DNA of 64,000 bases, taken from contig JAIGNY010004470.1 in assembly GCA_020152595.1 (NCBI GenBank), positions 10,001-74,000 of the forward strand, in the 5' to 3' direction. The notes beneath the pieces are model-generated. The model was not told the DNA's origin and searched no databases. It saw nothing but the letters and a program-made list of their open reading frames with translations. Both the position numbers and the translations under genes were made by a program. This DNA is from Chiridota heheva (taxonomy: Eukaryota > Echinodermata > Holothuroidea > Apodida > Chiridotidae). Each line of letters opens with the position of its first letter. Positions within the stretch are counted from its first letter, which is position 1. This document shows positions 11,834-24,907 of this stretch, piece after piece.

Positions 11834-12889
11834 TGTCTGCAAACTGCATACAGCTGAAGAGGAAACAGTTATAGTATAGACATTATCAGATTATGAAATC
11901 TGTAGACAGAAAATACTTTGTAATTGGTTATTGTTTCCGATACTATTAGTATACCAGGAACCTATGCAGTCGTCTCCACCGTGTATGTCTGCCTATATGT
12001 ATGTGTGTGTGTATGTCTGTGACGCTTCACTTGTAAAGACGGTATGCCATGTCATATTTGGCACATACTGTCTGACTGTAGATCCATCATGACCCATAGA
12101 CAGATAGATGGCCCCTATTGTGTTTAGTATCGATATCATGCATACTAATGAGTGGATGGGGCAAAATGTAAAAATCTTTAAATGTTCATATATCTGTTTT
12201 GCATCTCCTTTGGCATAAATAAGGTGTTTGGGTTGGTGTAGATGCCCATCTTATAAAAACGTTCAAAATCACTAATATGATTTGTGGGCGGGGCATAATG
12301 TGGTTTTACTAAAAACAGCTGGTAAACACGGTATCTCGAGAACCGTACATCAGTGGCATGTTAAATTTGGCACATTGATTAATCATGACTCAAAGATGGT
12401 CCCAACTGTTTTTGGTGTCGATATCAATGATGGGGCTTAGTGCAAAAATCTTGAACTTTTCAAATATGTACAAGTGCATGCCAGTTTTGCTTTGTATGTG
12501 GCATACTTATGTAAGTTAGATAGTATGCACATGCTTATGTTTTTAAAATGTCATAAGTAATTAAATTAATTTGAAATTAAAAGATATATATCTTGACTCC
12601 ACTCACAACCTGCTATTTAATTTTTCTCTTTTATACTGTTGTGAATTACTACCCTTTCATAAACCTAAGTTCTTTTGTTTATTGTCTCTAAAAGCAATAT
12701 TGTTCTCTCAGGAAAAAGACTCGGACTAGATAAATTAATAGACGGTGGCCGCAACTGCTACCTTTGCATTACATTTGAAGTGCATTTCTTCTCAACATGC
12801 TCAATGCCGAACAATCGCAACAGTTTCCAAGGATGTTTCACGAGTTGATCTTTATTAGTGACTTTGTTTAATTATCTAAAAGCTGAACA
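11834..12889. other. Intergenic stretch, no gene seen
   Basis: Two related phrases occur near 12030 and 12330: CGGTAT followed by an arrangement with CATGT and ATTTGGCACAT. This suggests a diverged duplicated repeat. No gene is supported. Confidence 0.4.
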
Positions 12890-12985
12890 GAATCAAATAC
12901 TTTGGTCTAGTGGTCATATCATGACATTGCCAAGTTAGATGTCCCTGGTTCAATTTCCGGCGGGTACTCATACATCAGTTCTTAG
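12890..12985 (+). repeat. tRNA-like SINE head fragment
   Basis: A good RNA polymerase III A box, TGGTCTAGTGG, lies near 12902. A B-box-like GGTTCAATTTCC (one base too long) lies about 45 bp downstream. The cloverleaf is not convincing as a functional tRNA. A related A-box phrase, TGATCTAGTGGTCTTATCAT, occurs near 13698 without a B box. Confidence 0.45.
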
Positions 12986-13344
12986 GTGGATTTTCTCTAT
13001 ATAAACTTGAACTATTGAAGACTGGATGTAAAATACCCAATATATCTATCTACATTTTAAAACTTAATGTAAAATCTTGTCAGTTTAAAACACAGACATT
13101 TATAGTGTATTAGTACATACCAATCAAAGATTGATTCCCACAGCTAGGGGAGGGGGAAAATTAACACCAAAGATTCATTCGCATAACTGGGGCTCAAAGT
13201 AAGGCCAAACTCTTTTTTGTGAGAAGGGGGTCATAAACAATTCTGGTTTAAAAATTCAAATAGGGGTGAGATCAGTGTTGACAATAGTGAGGGGGTTAGA
13301 GGAACTCCCTCTTTTGATTACAATTTCGAACAGGGAATTTTCTA

Positions 13345-13490
13345 TTACTTGGAATTAAACCCCTGCACGGCAACTTGAATTTAGCTCCCACGACAACTTG
13401 AAATTAAGCTGCCACACAGTTTGGAATTAGGCCCCGCACAGCTTGGAATTAAGCGCCCGCACAACTTGGAATTGAGCACCCACTATATTT
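13345..13490. repeat. Degenerate ~27-30 bp tandem repeat
   Basis: Five or six imperfect units share the phrase ACTTGGAATTAAGC followed by CCGCACA. Examples lie near 13351, 13395, 13421, 13443 and 13464. Confidence 0.65.
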
Positions 13491-16470
13491 CATAACTCCA
13501 CGCATATCCCTCAAGTGCAATGAATATTTATTGCAATATACATATTCAAACTTTTCCATGCAGTTATACATTCCTGAAGTTAGTGTCTTTATTATGCAAT
13601 TCTTTCATTCATTCAGGTGATTCATTCATGGGTTGATTATAATTAGCAGATAATTTATGGATGTTTATCTAATTTGTTATAATTAAGATACCTAAGTGAT
13701 CTAGTGGTCTTATCATCAGCTTCACAGTATAACATCTCCAATCACAACAAATTGTTTCAACAAAATATTTTGATTTTCCAAGTCAATGATTCAATCTTTT
13801 TCTCTATAGACGTACCCATCCCCTACACCCACACGCACTTTAAGGTGATATTCTAGAAGTTCAGAATATTCTTTGAGCCAATGGGTTTCTCTTAGTCCCC
13901 AACCCCTCATGAGTTATGCCCTCTCCTATCAAGTTTTGTCTCCAACCCATTTCATAGATGAAGCTTGAGAGCATGCATATCTTCATATGCAGAGATGTCA
14001 AGAGTGTATCTGTTTATTAAGTCATTTGGATGAGGATGATATGCCCCTCTCCCCTCCGATTAAAAATAGGAGTTTATAATTCACGATGGATACAACAACA
14101 AAAAGGTTTCTTTTCTTCTACGGTCGCCTAGCAACCTAGTACAAATTTACTTCAATTTATAGTATTCAACATTTCTCTGTTTGGAGAGGAAGGGGCCATG
14201 AAACATGCTGACTTGAAATTCAACTTAGGGTCCCATTGCGGGCTCTAACTGATTAACAAAATGAAATTAAGCAGATCTCAATATCCTCAGATGTTAATTT
14301 TAATATAATGAGTGACATTTAATTGGACTTCATAAAATAACGTTATCATCTCACTACAACATTGAGTACCAGGCTTGTCTATCTCCACGTCAATTTTAAA
14401 TAAGTGCAGTAACTTAACATACCGCATTTCAAAAATCAAAAGTGTATGTCAGAAATGTGTCACCTCCGTTACCATGGTAATTTGCTCTCCTTAATTTGCA
14501 TGAATGAATAATTAGCCAAACAGATTTATAGCTCTATATTTGACATTTTGACAGAATATAGTTGGGGCGGAAAATGGTATTGGTCATTGGCCTGAATGGA
14601 CCGACCTGTGTTTTTTTACGCTTTATGAGGCCAGTCTACCATTGGGCAAAATATGTTTCATCTATACCAGGACCGTAGGAGACCTTTGATTATTGGAGGG
14701 GCCGATACGTAACCTTTACATACCACCAATGTCCGCTGAGGGCATTGTTTTTAACTTAAAATATATCAACTTATCTGCTTAAATAGCATTTATTATACTA
14801 ACTATGTATATTATTGAAAGGCGGGGGAGAAAGACCCTAGTTCCATAGACTCATACTCGCGGCCCTGTCCATAACTAAACTATTTATGGAACATGATCGG
14901 GGGACTCTGGTAGGCCTATATACCTCAATGTTGTATTTATACGGATTTTTTTTTTTCTTTTTTTTTGGTGTCGGCAATGACATATAGTAGTTGTTGCTGT
15001 ATGATATGTGTAACGTCTTCATGGGACGTACAAATATAAAAGAAACGTTAAGACAAATACAAAACAGGTATTAAATTTGATAAGAGGTCCAGACAGCGTG
15101 GGCCCCCACACACACACACACACACACACACAAAAGACTGTAACTCAGGGGATACAAAAAGGTATTATTCTTGAGGGGAGGGGGTTTAAAACACCTTCTT
15201 GTTCCTGAATTAAGAAATTGTTGTGACGTAGAACTGCATGGAGACTGACCTTTTCGTAATCACCAATTAAACGATCCATATCTGTATACCCGCAGTATAC
15301 TATTGTTTGCCTAATCACCGCCCACACATGATGTACAAACTAACTTTAAATGTTCAGGCTTATTAGCTGTTAGCATCTAATAATTGCAAAGCCTTTAATA
15401 CAATCAAACTTAGATATTTTTGAGTAGCAAAAGGCGGGAATAACGCACATCTAGGCCTTCACAATATGAAAGCATAAAAGGTAACACAATGTTAAATAAA
15501 CAACATTTCCAAAGAGTCGTCGCATAATTTCAACTTCACGGGGATGAGACTTAACGCAAACAGAAGAACAAAGACGTTGCCTTCGAAGTCAAACAAGGAA
15601 ATGAATACGAATCTTCTTCATTCAGCGCCCTTTTTACCATCAAAACAAAACAAATACTTTTGTTATCAAATTTTTCCCATATTACTAAGCAGATTGCGTG
15701 CAAAGTTAACAAGTACATTTTACATTTTCCAAAACAAAATTGCATATTCGTCAATTCATTGCAGGTTATATACAATAATGTAGAGCCAAAAGTATATTAC
15801 GTTGTGCGTCCAAAGAACTGCTGTGTACAGGTGTAGTAGCTCCTTGGTGCATCCATAGGAGGATGGGAGGAAGGGCTTTCAATAGCCGATTGATATAAGA
15901 TTACACTTATCAGGGTAGGCATATTGGCTTTTCATGATATTTCAAAGCCAATCTTGAAAAAGACGTCATCTTGAAAAAAGCGGCTTCTGGAAACTTGCTT
16001 CGTCGCAAAAATTATTTTTTTACTAAATTGGCTTATTTAACTGATAATTTGGTTTTGGGGGCTTTTTGAGGCTTTTTTGGGCACAAACACTTATTTGACC
16101 ACAACAAATCTCATTTGGCTTATCTTTGGTTTTTTCTCAAAAAAATTTCATGGAAAATAAAAAGAAAGTAAAACAATAATTGTTTAATGACGTTCGTGCC
16201 ATGTGAAAAAGAAAAAAAAATCCCCAAATTAAAGAAGATTTTCCAATAAGCAGCAATGTCAGTGATACTTGTGCCCCTCCCCATCCCCCAATAAGAGCAA
16301 TAAATAAAGATAAGGAAATTTATGGGATTTCTTGTTTGGGTGTCACAAAAATAAGCTCTAAAATTCAAATAATGTTAAATGGTCCATTTGTAACCGATTT
16401 TGCTATTTTCATGGTTTATTTTCTTCTAATGAAGCTCAAACTGTTGCAAGCTGCCCATATATCTTTAAAT
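13491..16470. other. Intergenic stretch, no gene seen
   Basis: It contains a (CA)n run at about 15108-15132 and a T-rich run near 14946-14967. No recognisable gene was found on either strand. Confidence 0.45.
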
Positions 16471-16876
16471 AGAAATACACTAACGAAGAACATATCTAGA
16501 TGCGACATGATGAATTTTAAAGATTTTATTTTCAAATATATCAGTATGTGTTGTTTTAAAGATTGTACATGATAAGAGAATATGTTCGGGTCCTTTTTGT
16601 ACCAGAACGTGATACATTTGGGATATAATCCGTGATCTTTGCTGTAAAGTAGGCCTACTATCTAAAATCTAGAAATATATAGAGATACACTAACGAAGAA
16701 CATATCTAGATGCGACACGATGCATTCTATAAGTTATATTTTCAAATATGTGTTATTCTAAAGATTGTACATGATAAGAGAATGAAGTTTGGGGTCCTTT
16801 TTGTACCAGAACGTGGTACATTTGGGATTGTATTTCATGATCTTTACTGTAAAGCAGGCCCACTATCTAAAATTTC
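16471..16876 (+). repeat. Tandem duplication of a ~205 bp segment
   Basis: Two adjacent copies begin near 16471 and 16678. Both contain CACTAACGAAGAACATATCT, AGATGCGACA(T/C)GATG, GATTGTACATGATAAGAGAA and GTCCTTTTTGTACCAGAACG, and end with CACTATCTAAAAT or a close variant. Identity looks about 85 percent. Confidence 0.8.
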
Positions 16877-17107
16877 TCGGAGAGTTTCCTGGGGTTCCCC
16901 GGAGTCTTTATATTTTTGTAGGCCAAAGTGAAAATTTTGCATGGCGATGGAACATTAATGCAAATTTCAATCTCTAACAATTGATCACTTTTATATACTT
17001 GTTTGAACATTCGAGGGACACTTATTCAAATTGAATATTATTTTGTGGAAATATGAATATGGCATGCATTATAATTTTTTGTTACTGTCGCAATTTTCAT
17101 ACCGTGA

Positions 17108-18330
17108 CACTAAATGAAATACGGCACATGAATGCATGTAATGTAAATGAGATACGGCACAATACATGTAATGTAAATGATATGCATGTAATGTACATGA
17201 GATACAACACAATGCATGTATTGTAAATGAGATACAGTACAATGCATGTAATGTAACTGAGATACAGCACAATGCATGTAATATAAATGAGATACAGCAC
17301 AATGCATGTAATGTAAATGAGATACGGCACAATGCATGTAATGTAAATGAGATGCAGCGCAATGCATGTAATATAAATGAAATACAGCAGAATGCATGTA
17401 ATGTAAATGAGATACGGCACAATGCATGTAAGGTAAATGAAATACAGCTTAATGCATGTAATGTAAATGAGATACGGTACAATGCATGTAATGTAAATGA
17501 GATACGGCACAATGCATGTAATGTAATGAGATACAGCACAATGCATGTAATGTAAATGAGATACGGCACAATGCATGTAATGTAAATGAAATACAGCAGA
17601 ATGCATGTAATGTAAATGAGATACGGTACAATGCATGTAATGTAAATGAGATACTGCACAATGCATGTAATGTAAATGAGATACGGCACAATGCATGTAA
17701 GGTAAATGAAATACAGCTTAATGCATGTAATGTAAATGAGATACGGTACAATGCATGTAATGTAAATGAGATACGGCACAATGCATGTAATGTAATGAGA
17801 TACAGCACAATGCATGTAATGTAAATGAGATACGGCACAATGCATGTAATGTAAATGAAATACAGCAGAATGCATGTAATGTAAATGAGATACGGTACAA
17901 TGCATGTAATGTAAATGAGATACTGCACAATGCATGTAATGTAAATGAAATACAGCAGAATGCATGTAATGTAAATGAGATACAGCACAATGCATGTAAT
18001 GTAAATGCGATACGACACAATGCATGTAATGTAAATGAGATACGGCACAATGCATGTAATGTAAATGAGAGACGGCACAATGCATGTAATATAAATGAGA
18101 TACAGCACAATGCATGTAATATAAATGAGATATGACACAATGCATGTAATGTAAATGAGATACAGCACAATGCATGTAATGTAAATGAGATACGGCACAA
18201 TGCATGTAATGTAAATGCGATACGACACAATGCATGTAATGTAAATGAGATATGACACAATGCATGTAATGTAAATGAGATACAGCACAATGCATGTAAT
18301 GTAAATGAGATACGGCACAATGCATATAAT
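17108..18330. repeat. 30-bp minisatellite array (~41 copies) with higher-order units
   Basis: The unit is ATGCATGTAATGTAAATGAG followed by ATACGGCACA (30 bp). Copies vary at a few fixed positions, and one variant is 29 bp. A nine-unit block starting with the AGGTAAATGAAATACAGCTT variant at 17431 recurs almost exactly at 17700, a 269-bp higher-order repeat. Because 30 is divisible by 3, open frames of up to 418 codons run through the array on the minus strand with a ten-residue period. They have no other coding sign, and I regard them as artefacts. Confidence 0.95.
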
Positions 18331-18530
18331 GACCTCCGTAGTGTAGTGGTTAGTGCTTTGTCCTCTAACCCGCACGTCCCGGTTTCGTATCCCGGTGGGT
18401 TTGCAACCAGTGAGTTCACAACTAGTTATCAAAGGCCGTGGCTGTCTTGATATAATGTCCATCACTGAATGCTTTCGGGACGTTAAACGTTGCTATGCTA
18501 TGCTATGCTATGCTATGCAATGTTATGCTA
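18331..18530 (+). mobile_element. tRNA-derived SINE, type 1
   Basis: The head carries a strong A box, TAGTGTAGTGG, and a B-box-like GGTTTCGTATCC. The core follows: CACAACTAGTTATCAAAGGC, then CGTGGCTGTCTTGATATAAT. The copy ends in a (CTATG)n tail near 18490-18530. It sits exactly at the end of the 30-bp array. A second copy lies on the minus strand at 26187-26364. Confidence 0.85.
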
Positions 18531-19649
18531 ATGTAAATGTCATTGAAGGAAAGGTATCATCCCATGAATAAATTCAGAAGTGAATGGTTTTCGGTTTTCA
18601 ATTTTGTATATTAATTTCAAAAAATCTGCGATGTTATCAATCACACATCCGCCGGACCCAACCATAGAGGCCTACATTTGTTATAGAAAACATGGCAGAT
18701 TTCTCTTAATCAATAAAGAAAATTGAGAACCGGAAGTGACGTTACCAGAACGGCGGCTTTCACTTTCAAATGTATTTATGAGCCGATACCTTTCCAATCC
18801 AAAAGGAAATGACAAATCAAATCTAAGCACCACTATCTTATTTTAAGTGATTATTAAAATGATAAGGTCAAAATTAAACCCATTCAAATAATGAATTGCA
18901 CATAGCGGCGCTGTTTAATAAATCATGCGCTGGCACTAATTTACTGTTGTATGGTATAAGAGAAGGGCAGCTGGAATGCATACAAGTGGCGAAATGTTTT
19001 ACTTTAAAACCAGGTCTTTTTGCTGTCTTGTAAATAACCCTTTGCTAGGTGGTTATCTGCCTTTCAAGGCTTTAATTTAAAGCTGCTTTTTAACTTGTAC
19101 AATCCACCAAAGTCCAAATCATGTCATAAAAGTTGAAAATGTATCATAATTTTAATGAAAATGACAAACCTAATGAAACCACACTTCCCCGCTCAGTCAA
19201 TCATAATGCTATTAATATACAAAACAGTTTTCTCTCTAAATCATTTTACTGCTCACGCCTTACAAACCACTCGCGTGCAGTTATGATTATGCTTTCGTGT
19301 CTGCTTTGGAGTTTTCGCACACTCAACACTATGTAATAGTTCCTGTATAATTGCATTCATTGCATATAGTTTTAATCAGTGTCGTCTCTCGCTTGAAGTA
19401 ATTCATAAATGACGTAAAACTACCTTTAACCTACGTTTAATGTACAGGTCAAACTAGAATATCAATGATGTCGTAGCTCAACATATATTTTGGGGTGCCA
19501 TGGTATAAGCCTGTTTTTGTTGGTGGGTAGCTAAAAGTCCGGATGCTTCTTGGACAGTAATTGAGGGGCACTTTTCATTATAAAACGAGGCACTTTTGTT
19601 AGTTTTGAAAAACGTTGAAGAATCTTGCTTCCTGGCCCCATGGTCCTGC
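18531..19649. other. Intergenic stretch, no gene seen
   Basis: No recognisable gene. The GGGGCACTTTTC phrase near 19564 links this to the interspersed family seen near 9420 and 44815. Confidence 0.4.
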
Positions 19650-19919
19650 TTACCCAGATGGCACACTATACGTTGGACCAACATTGGCCGTAAAGATGGC
19701 ATATGTTGGAAAATGTTGGCGTTTTGAGTGGCATGCTAACATTGGCCCAACGCTGGACCAACGTTCTGTAAGCAATGGTTGGCCCATGCTAACATTAACG
19801 TTGACCCTACCGTTGGGCCTACCACATAACGAAGAACAACCAACCAAAAACTTACATTTTAACAACGAAAACCTAACTTAAACTGCCATGGCCCAAACAA
19901 ATTGTGTTATCTGGGTTAT
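19650..19919. mobile_element. 270-bp MITE with internal palindromes
   Basis: The ends are inverted repeats: TTACCCAGATGGCACA at 19650-19665, and the complement of TAACCCAGATAACACA at 19904-19919. The interior is built of short palindromic phrases around TTGGACCAACGTTGG and TTGGCCCAACG. The DNA-transposon superfamily cannot be fixed from these ends. Confidence 0.65.
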
Positions 19920-22900
19920 ACTGTGGTTTGAGCATAGGCGGGATTGAGGGGAGCAAAGGGGTACTTTCCCCTCCCTCACTTTTTGTCCAACTTTTCTATG
20001 GTGATGTGTTGTATTTTTGCGAGATTTTGTACTTTCCAAACACACACAGACTTTTAACTTTGCCCCACTTTTGATAGGCAAATCCCGCTAATATATTAGC
20101 CATCTTTTGAGCAAATAATTGATTATCGCAATTTATGAATCACAATCAATCAATGCTAGTATCACACAAATACACTTCCAAGTAGCAATCATTATACGAA
20201 ATATAAGTAAACAGATCTGTTTTGAAGTTCTCTTTCATATAAGATGCACTTAGCTGACACCTGAATTAATCCCTTAAGAAACCTATCACATACTAAAACA
20301 TCAGTGATGTCTGTCAGTGTAAGAGGCAGTAACCGAAGGAAATCTATGTTCATTCGATATAAGGTCTAAAACTTCAATTTGTATAGTGGTATACATCTTA
20401 CATATCTTAGAGAAAAATCATACAGTCATGCATAGAGAAGCTCAAACTGTACATCCATGATAGGCTTTTTTTAATTACTCTTAAGGTAAGATTAATTAAA
20501 GAGATGGGGTAGAAAATAAACGCAACCGCCCCATTTTTAAATATCTACAGATTGACACATTCTAAGCCCGCTTTAAATATTGTAAACTTTCATGTTTTGG
20601 GTATAAAATTAAGAAGAAATCGACCAAATCTGGCAAAAATTGGGTGAAAGGATTTAAAATTTGAAACAATTTTCATGCACGTAGCCTTTTTTTTTTGGGT
20701 GAGAGGTGGGGTGAGTGGGGGGAAGGTGAGTGTGGGTGAAGATATTCCGAGTCGAACCACAAGGGCACAGCCCCCTTGAGTGCAGGTACGTGATGACATC
20801 ACAACTTCACAGTCCTTATAAATTTATATGAATTTCTTTATAGAAAAATTAATTTAAAATTCTTGACAAAATCGAGTATCTTCAATTAAAAGCAAAGTTA
20901 ATGTAAGAAATGAAGTTCGACAAGCAAGTCACAAACATGGCCCGGTCAAATATCACCCACTGAGTACTTCAGATTTACAGCACAGTGATCCCTGGGGGCA
21001 GAGGCTCCTAGTTGATTGGCCTTTCTGCCCAATTCTTAAGGAAATTGTGTCTGAATGTCCCGTATACGACACATATGGAATCGCCTATCAATGATGCTGA
21101 AGCTCGACCTTTGATTTCTTGTATCAATAATGTTCCCTCCCTCTTACAAACAACCCTGTATGTGTACTATGGATACAGCCCTGTGTTTTTAAAACTGTGC
21201 ATGTTGGGAATTTCACATGATATACTATATTAATGAACATGATCTTATGATTCACACTAAATGAACAATGTGTTCTATCGTGCATACACGTTATGGTAAT
21301 GCTGCTTTATTTACAACTGAAAACTGAATACATTTTGAATTCCAAAAATAAGTATGACATTTTCTATTTTGTTTCGGTTTTTAAATGATGAAATATATTT
21401 ATTTATTTATGGAATAATTGAATTTTTTTTCTTTTTTTTTCTTCAAAATGTTCAGATGCCAGTGAAGCAACATTTTCTGGCAATATACCTGTCACCCTCT
21501 GATTAAAGTTAAGCTTTAACGCCCATGAATACTGTATTGTTATTAGAAGTATAATCAGATAATGATTATGAAATTCTTTATGTAAAATGGAATTGCATTG
21601 ATAATTATGGCATCGTTTCCATGCATGTAACTTCGTCAAAGAAAAATAAATGATTTCAAAAAGTCCCCAAATTTATGAATTTTTCAAGAAAGAGTATATA
21701 GTAAATTATAAATAGGTATGCAGGTATGCAACATAAATTGATTTGAAAAAATATAGTGTTATATACTTGAAGCTAAAATGTAATTTTGAAGCAATTTTTA
21801 TAATATTTCTGAATTTCGTAAATAATATTTTTTAAAAGCTCAATATTGTAGAGATTTTTGAATTTTTTGGTGAAAAATAAGCCCTTTAATAAATATGTTT
21901 TAAAGATCTTTTCACATTCTTTGAAATTGCACGTTGTCATCTGATAGAAAATGGAAGTTACCATCAATGCTTTTGCTACATCCTGTTACCGTATCATGCT
22001 GAGCATAAGGACAGTTCATATCAAAAATGAGGCAATTGGCTCCGATCGATTTCAGGAACACTAAAAATCACATATTTATTAATAATTTAACAACCATTTT
22101 TTAACATGATTAAAAGAAGGTATTTATAACAACACAACAGAAGAATATCAAATATTGCGAATTACAGACAATAAGCTGTACCTTCAGACCGTCTGTAAAA
22201 GAAAATATAAACGAATTAAAATGTTACGTTCTCACGCTAAAGTATGTCATTTACATCATATGTTGAACCTATTAATATACTTTTCTGCCAAAGGCCAAAA
22301 ACAACCCAAACAAACGAGATTACTCGAATCATGGAGTTAACTCCATGCTCGAATACACATAGAACCGAGACATTTTCGGGTAGACGGCGGGTCTACACAA
22401 ATAAAATAAAAAAAACGAGCAGCCGAACGAAAGATATTCGTTTCTTCATTTAGAATGCAATAACCTGATTGTTTAATCAGGCTAGTAACCTATTTTACGC
22501 ATCATTCAGTTATCAGACTTTCCTGTGCGCAAACAAAATAATTTATTGTAATGTTGTTAAGAACCAGATATAATTACTGCAGTGAGCTGTCACTTTAAGT
22601 TCCCTGGTAATTAACACTCTGGTGATATTAAAGGTACTGATATTGTATAGCCTGTGTTATCCAATTGTATTATTTGGACATAAAGCACATTAAGCTATCC
22701 TAGATTAAAGCTTTAGTTTTGAAACGTAAGTTATAGCCCAAATGACCTATCAACTAATTACAAGTGATACCCCAAATTTGGCTACAGTATGGGACAAATC
22801 CCAAACGGAATATTATAACCCAATTGGCATAGGAAAACAGCGTTCTCTATCCTCTATTCTCTGGATAAGTTCGCTGGCCCTTCCGAGTCCTATCTTATTT

Positions 22901-24907
22901 ATATGCTAATTGCATCATGCGGATGGCACCCAGCGAAAACCGATTTTAAGAGTCATTTATTTATGGTGATATTTAGAATGCAAAATTCTTTTAGATTACG
23001 CGTGGATCGATATATGTAAGGCAAAAATGACAATCCAGCAAAATGTCGAATAAACGCTTATAATTAGATCAAAGCTGCAAAAATCCGAGCGTATCTGAAC
23101 GAAAATTTTGATTTTGACTTGCGAATGGCTAAGCTCAAAATCCCTTAAAGGGATGTTGAGCTAAAAAAAGACAGATGACCTAAAGAAAATTGCTGCAATA
23201 TTGGCTAACAACAAATTACATATTTTCCGACTTTCAATTATCAAGGATTAAATTGTTTGAAGTTGGATCGGGTGAATGTACGAAGGAAATTTTCGAGTGG
23301 AGGCTTTTTAAGCGTAGGACAAAAATGTCTTCATCCAGTACGGGCATGTAAGGAGCCCCCACCAAAACCTGAAATTGAACCAAAAATAAATAAGGAATGG
23401 ATATTTTGAAAAAGGTGCCTTGAAATGGGTGACAGCATTTCTTTTTGCTCTATTTTCGACCCCTTTCACAGCTTTTTGACCCGAATATGTCTAATAGTAT
23501 TATTCTTAATTTTCAGAAGAAATGTTGGTGGCTTAAATGCTTATCTAAGATGATTAGAATTATATTATGTGATGTGATTTTAGACACAGTGTATATCGTT
23601 TATCTATTTATATATAAGTCCGACAATTGAAAATTTTGTTTGGGTGCCAAACTTGTAACTTGTCTTACATCCTCAGCACTCGAAGTCAAATTACACCGCC
23701 TGTGGGGAGGGGTGGGATGGCGGAGGGCAGCACGTGTTTGTTATTTGTATGACCAGAAATATGCATGAAAGCAAGTATCATTCTTTAATCAGGGTATCTG
23801 TTAATTTGAAACACATTATAACGTTATAAGCACACAAGCCCTGACACTACCCATACACATCTATGTTTTCGCATCAATAAAATTTAAAGACATAGGGCCT
23901 ACATGCAACTGGATAAACACGCCTCTGGTGTAAACCTGACACATGCACAGATTTTGGGGCGACAGGGCAACCACACACAATGGAAAAGTACCACCCTCCC
24001 CCACCTTCTCGTGAAAAAGTATCAATTTCCTTCCCATGACCAAGAAGAGGGGGTAGAATGCGGGGAAATGCCTTGGGTCCGGGTCCTCCGCGAGAGCCAG
24101 GGTCATAAGGTCCCGTACAAATTAAAAACGGAATGTGTGTTCAAACATTGGCGAAAACCCATGCATGCTTGGCAATGGCGAAACGGTGTAAAACACAATA
24201 ATAGGTGATCATTTTTTGCTCTTTACAATTTTCGGCAGAAAGGTATTCATGAATGATAAATTCGGGACCCTGTAAAACTGTTACCGTGTAATATTGCTTT
24301 CAAATGATCATTTGAGTCCGGCTTGAACAATCTAAACAACCTTGTAAATTTCGACGGAATGTCGAATCTAAGCTTTTATTTGACTCTTAACAGCCCAAAT
24401 TAGGCCTAGTTAAACTCGTAGCGATTTCGGGGGGAAAGAAGGGGAGGGGGGTCTCACCCTGGACTGGCTCCCACAACGTAGGATTTATTTTAATACAAGT
24501 TTGTTTCTCTTATATTCATGACATATTTTCATGTGTTAGTGCACATTTCGTCTGATTTTATTATACTAGTTCGTCTTAGAAAATGGATATCAAAGTTCAA
24601 TTTCGCACGAATCTATAATCTTTTATTTGACTGTCAAATAAGATTGTAGCCTTAGTTTGAGAAGCTTCATCCCCTGCCAGTGGCCTAAACAGGTAAGAAT
24701 TTCGAATACCATACTATATATAGGCCTATTTTGCTTATTTTTATAAGTTTACAAATTTCGCCTTACTATTTTTTATATGTTGATGTTAGAAATGAAAATC
24801 TTTAATTTCGGGCGGATCTAAGATTTATTTGACTCTCAAATGCTTAAAACTGTATGACTTCCAGCATTTTGAATATTTATTTCGCTTAAATTTCGTAACA
24901 TATTTTC
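19920..24907. other. Long intergenic stretch, no gene seen
   Basis: AT-rich sequence with no recognisable coding on either strand. Minor features include a T-run near 21426-21440 and a small hairpin, CCTGATTGTTTAATCAGG, near 22464. Several GGGG or CCCC runs resemble the edges of old interspersed repeats. Confidence 0.45.

Noticed and set aside
17108-18330. CRISPR-like regular repeats
   Set aside because: Units are contiguous without unique spacers, and the window is plainly animal DNA.
17069-18465. Long minus-strand open frames (up to 418 codons) with a ten-residue MHCAVSHLHY-like period
   Set aside because: They exist only because the 30-bp unit has no stop in those frames. Several overlapping frames are equally open, and there is no start context, domain or splice signal.
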